Below are positions 59,051 to 64,000 of a stretch of 64,000 bases of DNA, one piece after another; position 1 is the first letter of the stretch; each line of letters opens with the position of its first letter. The translations under genes and the position numbers were made by a program. The notes below the pieces were generated by a model. The model was not told the DNA's origin. It did not search any database and saw only the letters and a program-made list of their open reading frames with translations. The stretch comes from Alentia gelatinosa (Eukaryota; Annelida; Polychaeta; Phyllodocida; Polynoidae), in assembly GCA_950022655.1 (NCBI GenBank), contig OX465582.1:93882704-93946703 (forward strand), in the 5' to 3' direction.

Positions 59051-60293
59051 TGAATAATTTAGAACAGTGTAGAATCACTTTAAAAAAAATATGAAATAAA
59101 TCAGGATATTAATATTGACGTACTAAACTAATGCAACAAATGAAAGGCCGACTATGATATCATAGCAACAGGAAACAAACTTCAAGCAGACAGAGTTTTT
59201 GACAACCTACACATAATGGAAACATATAACTAGGTAAGTTGTTTTTTAAACTTTCATTTCATACCCTACTGACTCACTTTGTTGTATGTATTATTTTGAA
59301 TAAAACATTTGGAATGCATGTTCTTATTTTGAAAGGAAAACAGGGATTCTTTGTGAAGATGATTAGAGGTCATAGCAACATATGCTTAACTATAGCCTTC
59401 TATTATTAACTAATTTAGTCACAAGGGTCATATATAGTCCGGCAGGGTGGCCGTTTTTATGTTTTTAGACTACTGATATTTGGTAGTGGGCTGCTCTGGG
59501 TATATTCAAGGTATATCAATCAATTTTGGTACATTTGTAGAGTAAGACATCAGCTTTTAGCTTCAAGCATTGAATTCCCTCTAGGAGTTTCTATATAGAG
59601 TTTCTAAAGGTTCTATGGAAGGTCAAAAGTCATAAAAATTCATAATCCTTTAAGATAGATACAGATTAGATATTGTTTTGAAGCCTTTGTAAACCCTTCT
59701 GTTTATGCTGTATATTCAAATGGAAAGAAAGCATTCCACACAAGCACCACATTTCATTTAGAATGTAAGGATATCATTCATTTTCCATATCTGGTTGTCA
59801 TGGCAACCATTCCTTCTATTTGTCAATTAAAGATGGGTTTCTTTCTGTGTGTCAGTATTTCTATTAAATTTTATTCTATTAGGATTAATTCAACAAGCTT
59901 CAAAGTAATATATTCATAAATATATCTGAAGGTATATATAAGTGACAACATAGAAGGTTTAAAGGTACCATGTTGCCATAGCAACATTTGAAACCTATTG
60001 CAGCAGCCTTGCAGCTGGCCAGAAATTCCCCAGTATGTGTAAAAAGAAAAACTACCCTATGTATTTCCTATAAATGAAATGATCAACCTTGAGCGAAATG
60101 AGATCCTCAATATATATGTATCTCTAACAATCTAGATGGTGTTCAAAATCTTTGGTTGCCATAACAACAATAAATTAGTGTAAGGACATTGTTAATATAT
60201 GTAATGCCTGTTTCATGAATGATATGATTTAGGACATTCAAATGAGTGTATCTGAATTTTGTATTTACCTGAATATTTGGTTGCCATGGCAAC
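58066..60293. promoter_or_regulatory. Cluster of nine RFX X-box-like motifs
   Basis: Sites resembling GTTNCCATGGNAAC start at 58066, 58424, 58776, 59156 (half), 59366 (half), 59794, 59972, 60155 and 60280. The last is the centre of a perfect 24-bp palindrome (60275-60298). RFX transcription factors bind this motif; whether these sites are bound is unknown. Confidence 0.55.
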
Positions 60294-60476
60294 CAAATGA
60301 TTTATTTTCAGGTGAAAGTGCATTTTTTTGTACAGAAATGTCTTAAATAGCCTGGTTTAATATGTTATGAGTTTCCATTCCTCTGTAGTCAGGTCCCAGT
60401 AAGGATGAGTATGTTTGCAACAAAAAGGGGTAGGGGGTGGGGGTGAGACCTAGAGATTCTATAGTGAGGTTATTAA

Positions 60477-60774
60477 CCCTTTAACAGCAGGAAGATGCCT
60501 CCAGGTATTCCCCTGGCTACGGCAGGAAGATGCTTCCAGGCATCTTAGAGGCATCATTGATACTTGTATACAATATTCAATAGATAAAAAGATAAATGTT
60601 TTATTCAATAGAAATTTGGACTATGTATCAGAGCCAGATTTACCTTTGATTTGGTATAACAAAATATGATCAGTCACCAAGGTAAATAACATGACATATC
60701 ACAAGACATTGCTATTTCCCAAAGAAGGTGCCTGCCATAGCAGGGTGGTTTGGGCAGGCAATGCCTGCTGTGTG
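60477..60774. mobile_element. piggyBac-like MITE, copy 4 (decayed)
   Basis: Left end CCCTTTAACAGC after TTAA (60473-60476). The right end has lost its AAAGGG but is followed by TTAA (60775-60778). gatgcct-type words near the left end match the other copies. Confidence 0.6.
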
Positions 60775-61150
60775 TTAAAAGTAATCATGGATGTATTTCA
60801 TTTTAGAAATAAAAAGCTATGGAACCCTTGGAGAAAATTAAAAAACATAACCAGATGATCAGCTGACTGTTAGAACATGAATGTAAGTCAGTCACTATCT
60901 TTTGAAATATTGTGTATGTCTAGTTTACAATGGAGAGATACAAGCTTATGTAATATCAATAACTTCAGGGCCAATTCACTAATAATTTTGTTACAATTAC
61001 ATCCATAGTAAAATGTAGATTTACCTAATTAAAGATAAGGATCTTGATTAATATATGGTGCACCTTAGTTAAAAAACCACATCTGGTACTCCCTTACTAT
61101 TAATTTTGCAAAAGAGTCTGATTTTATTATGCAATACTACTTGCTTTTCA

Positions 61151-63228
61151 GAGGCTAACAATGAACTTATCCAGCAGCCTATGAAAAAGCCTTCACATAT
61201 GTTCTGTTTTGAAACTCAAGATAACAAGACTGGCAGCCATTTGAATACAACAAGTATTACTGACGGGTAATTTGGCTGAGAAAACACTAGAGAAGAGCTT
61301 ATAAAGTCAAGTAAATTGCAAGCTGATAAGAGAGTCAGGGAATGTGCAATAAAGAAAGGACACTCCAAGGTCCTCACTATAACATCGCAAGAGTTAGTTG
61401 CAGCTGAAGCATGGTATCATCCAACCTGCTACCTTCGATTCACAAGAGCTCCCACCAAGAAACCTGTTAAGGAATTCAACAACTATTCATGGACAGTGCA
61501 GCAGGCAGAAGACCACCTTTTCAATTGGTTGAAATGTGATATCCTGTTGAAACCAGAAATGGTATTGATGACAGATGTAAAAAAAAGTTTTTCAGACATT
61601 ATGATAGGTTTAGGAATAGAAAAGGCAGATTTAAAGCACCACACAAAAGACAATCTCGCAAGAAAACTTAGACACAAATTGGGTGACATGTTTGAAACCA
61701 TCATTCTTGATGATGGGAAAGTTGCTCTTATTCCAGGTTGCCTATCTAAGGCTACACTTGTCAGAGAGAATCAAGAGCTAAAACAGAAACTGGAATCATT
61801 CATGACAGATAATGACTATGATCTCGTGAAGAAATGTGCTCTGAAAATAAGAGACGATGTCAGAAAATCAGAGGGACAGTATTCTTGGCCACCAGATCCC
61901 GAGAAACTTGATGTCAATTTTCTGAAATTCCCCAAACACTGAAGGTGTTCCTGTCTGTATTGCTCAGTGGAAAGAAAAGCAGTTCCCCATCAATAAAACA
62001 GCAGAGGCTCATTCAATCAGTTGCCGATGATTGTATGTATGCCATTAGAGGTGGGGTACAGAAGCCAGCAAAACATATTCGAATAGCAGTTGCTATCAAA
62101 ACAATGACAGGAAATGTTGAGTTGATAAAGTTGGTCAACAGATTTGGACATTGTATCTCTTACTCACAATGGGAAGAGATTGACACAGCCCTTTGTTTGG
62201 CAAAGATATCTAGGGCTGAGGATTTGGCAAAGATATCTAGGGCTGAGGAGGCAGATGTTCTTCTACCAAGCTCTGCAATTCCATGCATACCAGCAAACCT
62301 TGTCTTCGATAATATTGACCGAAATGAGCTAACACTGACTGGTGGTGGAACAACACACAGAGTAAATGCAATCCTTGTGCAACAAAAAGTGCCCACTGCT
62401 TTGATGCCTTGCTCTTCTGTCATGCCCAACATGCTGTGCATGAACATTCAGCTGTATGTATTGTCTCAGATGACACCGATGTTCTCATCCTTGCCATTAG
62501 CTTGCAAAAGTATGTACATGCTAATCTCTACAATTCAAAGGGGGACAACAATTTTCAACATCCGAAACATTGATTACTCTGAGGCTACTTGTGAGGCTTT
62601 GATAGGACTACATGCGATGACAGGGTGTGACACTGTCAGTGCCTTCTTTGGCAAAGGGAAGATATTGGCACTGAAGATATTACAGGAATGGGAACTGTCT
62701 GCCGCACTCTTCCAGCAACTTGAATCTTTTGTGTGTAAACTTTATTTTTCCAAGGCTAACACTTGTACTGTCAATGATTTAAGATATGAAATGTTCAGAA
62801 GAAAGCAAGGAAAGGTGGACTCTGATCAACTCCCTCCCTGCAAAGATGTACTACATAATCACCGGCTGCGTGCAAACTACCAAGCAGCCATCTGGAGGCG
62901 TAGCCTCATGAACAATCCAGCAGCTCCATCACCAGATAAACACGGCTGGATAATTGACCAAGATGCTCTTGCTATCAACTGGATGAGTGGCCTACCTGCA
63001 CCAGAAATGGTTCTGCAAATGTTAGCATGTAACTGCTCCAGATCATGTGACCCTGATAGATGTCAATGTGTCATCAACAACTTAAAGTGTACCCCAGCAT
63101 GTAAACCTGGTGACTGTAGCAACATGATAGTCGAGGACATCACATCTCACCGACAGGATGAAGATGAATCTGATTCGAATGAAGATTTCGATAGTAATGA
63201 AGAAGACACCAAATATGCCAAATTCTGA
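61151..63228 (+). pseudogene. Broken copy of a multicopy invertebrate gene with a CXC-like C-terminus
   Basis: Coding sequence is readable from about 61151 to the stop at 63228, but in three frames. An in-frame TAA at 61271 and TGA at 61280 lie near the start. The frame changes at about 61942, and again near 62390 and 62545; the middle segment encodes CIVSDDTDVLILAISL, which is lost in the long frame. Regions in order: an N-terminal AAEAWYHPTCYLRFT segment (possible metal-binding), a helical region, an SGGGT-like TGGGTTHRVN box, the acidic DDTD segment, GLHAMTGCDTVSAFFGKGK, and a C-terminal cysteine cluster CNCSRSCDPDRCQC followed by more Cys, similar to tesmin/TSO1 CXC motifs. An acidic tail ends it. 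I recall this combination from many near-identical predicted genes in cnidarians and lancelets, which suggests a mobile origin, but this is inference. A 27-bp tandem duplication sits at 62197-62250. Confidence 0.6.
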
Positions 63229-63359
63229 TGCTAAAGTTTGATGTGCTGGGGTCAGGCCAAACTTAGTCCATCCCAAAGGGACAATGATTTTTGTGCCCTC
63301 TGCCCTCAACCCTTGTAAGATTTTTTGTACAAACACTGCACAAAAACCACTATTTTACA

Positions 63360-63670
63360 TATATATACGCCATCGCGATAACGCACTTATCGGCTGTATC
63401 GTGGCTTGCTTATACTTGTATACACCTATTATACGCCTCTGCGTTTCGGGCGTCTACGAGGTAGTTTCCATATGTAGACGCGCGCGACTTGGCTTTCTTT
63501 CATGCCTGGCGTATCCAAGATAAAACATGCTCTGTGCGATATATATATACGCCAGGCGTATATATGATACAAAAAAAAATTGCGACCCGCGGCCCGCCCC
63601 GTCCTGTGGGTGTTGGTAGAGGATACACCAACACTGACCCGCCACCCGCGACCTCCCAAACCCACCCTCT
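63360..63670. repeat. Dispersed repeat, partner of 31614-31830
   Basis: 63466-63670 closely matches 31614-31830. The upstream part has tatatacgcc and gggcgtctacgag words related to 32040-32165. Confidence 0.85.
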
Positions 63671-64000
63671 ACCGCCCCCCCCCCCCCCACACCCCACCAC
63701 CCCACCACCCGACACTCACTCTACCCACAGGGAAGCCCTAGTACACAACCCCCGCCTCCCTGCAGTGTGTGTGGACAGATTAGCGGTTGCTCGGCACGTG
63801 TGAGATGCCCCCCACCACCCCCCGTCACCCCCCGACTCCCCCCCACCACCCCCCACCACCCCACGCCACCCCCAGCCAGCCTCAGTGAGAAGCCCCCCGC
63901 TGCCCGCCGCCCACCGCTCACCGCCCGCCGCCAGCCGCGTTATTACAGGTTGACTCAGTGGGAAACCCTCCCGCACCCCCCGCAGCCCGCCGGTGCCCGC
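63671..64000. repeat. C-rich low-complexity sequence
   Basis: Runs of C and cccaccacccc words to the window end. Open frames here are artefacts of base composition. Confidence 0.75.

Noticed and set aside
63454..63976. Several Gly-, Pro- and Trp-rich open frames
   Set aside because: They come from C-rich low-complexity sequence and a known repeat copy.

Overview
This is a eukaryotic, invertebrate-type genomic window: widely spaced short exons with GT/AG introns, no operons, and a large load of short inverted-repeat transposons, minisatellites and decayed retroelements. My best guess is an amphioxus (Branchiostoma). That guess rests on the calmodulin-type gene architecture, the GC-rich codons of that gene against an AT-rich background, and the dense, diverse MITE and SINE population. 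It is an inference, not a match to a known assembly.

Two host genes can be reconstructed exon by exon. On the plus strand a calmodulin-like gene runs from 15419 to 33869. It has six exons, all joined in phase 1, and encodes 188 residues with four EF-hands. Its second exon is a symmetrical 117-nt cassette; joining exon 1 directly to exon 3 would give a 149-residue protein, the length of canonical calmodulin. EF-hand III carries His instead of the usual Glu at loop position 12, and intron 4 contains four tandemly duplicated decoy copies of the exon 5 acceptor region. On the minus strand a secreted multidomain protein gene runs from 51214 to about 44244: a signal peptide exon, a single EGF exon, then three exons each encoding one copy of a roughly 165-residue beta-rich repeat domain that I cannot name. 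The 3' end of this gene is not resolved.

At 61.1-63.2 kb lies a broken, frameshifted copy of a multicopy invertebrate gene family with a Cys-rich CXC-like C-terminus. Just upstream, 58.0-60.3 kb holds nine matches or half-matches to the RFX X-box and three pairs of TCAAGGTCA nuclear-receptor half-sites with fixed 21-bp spacing. Part of this lies in a three-copy, roughly 357-bp diverged tandem repeat. This is the most unusual non-coding signal in the window.

The remainder is mostly repeats. 1.2-2.5 kb: a 46-bp minisatellite split by a MITE with an 8-9 bp target duplication. 3-10.9 kb: several TIR elements, two long copies of which lie in opposite orientation around a 1.5-kb interior. 12-14.7 kb: a TTAA-flanked MITE, dispersed repeats and a 26-bp satellite. 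15.4-19.5 kb (intron 1): ATT/ATC microsatellite and a 594-bp tandem array. 23.1-24.3 kb: a foldback element with nested hairpins. 25-26.6 and 36.9-38.3 kb: TA-flanked and palindrome-centred elements. 35.3-36.3 kb: a LINE reverse transcriptase relic interrupted by a foldback element. 45.7-46.1 kb: a tRNA-derived SINE nested inside a TIR element. 52.7-53.2 kb: a second LINE relic. 54-55.7 kb: LTR-like units. 63.4-64 kb: a repeat copy followed by low-complexity C-rich DNA. I saw no CRISPR array, functional tRNA, rRNA or bacterial-type feature.
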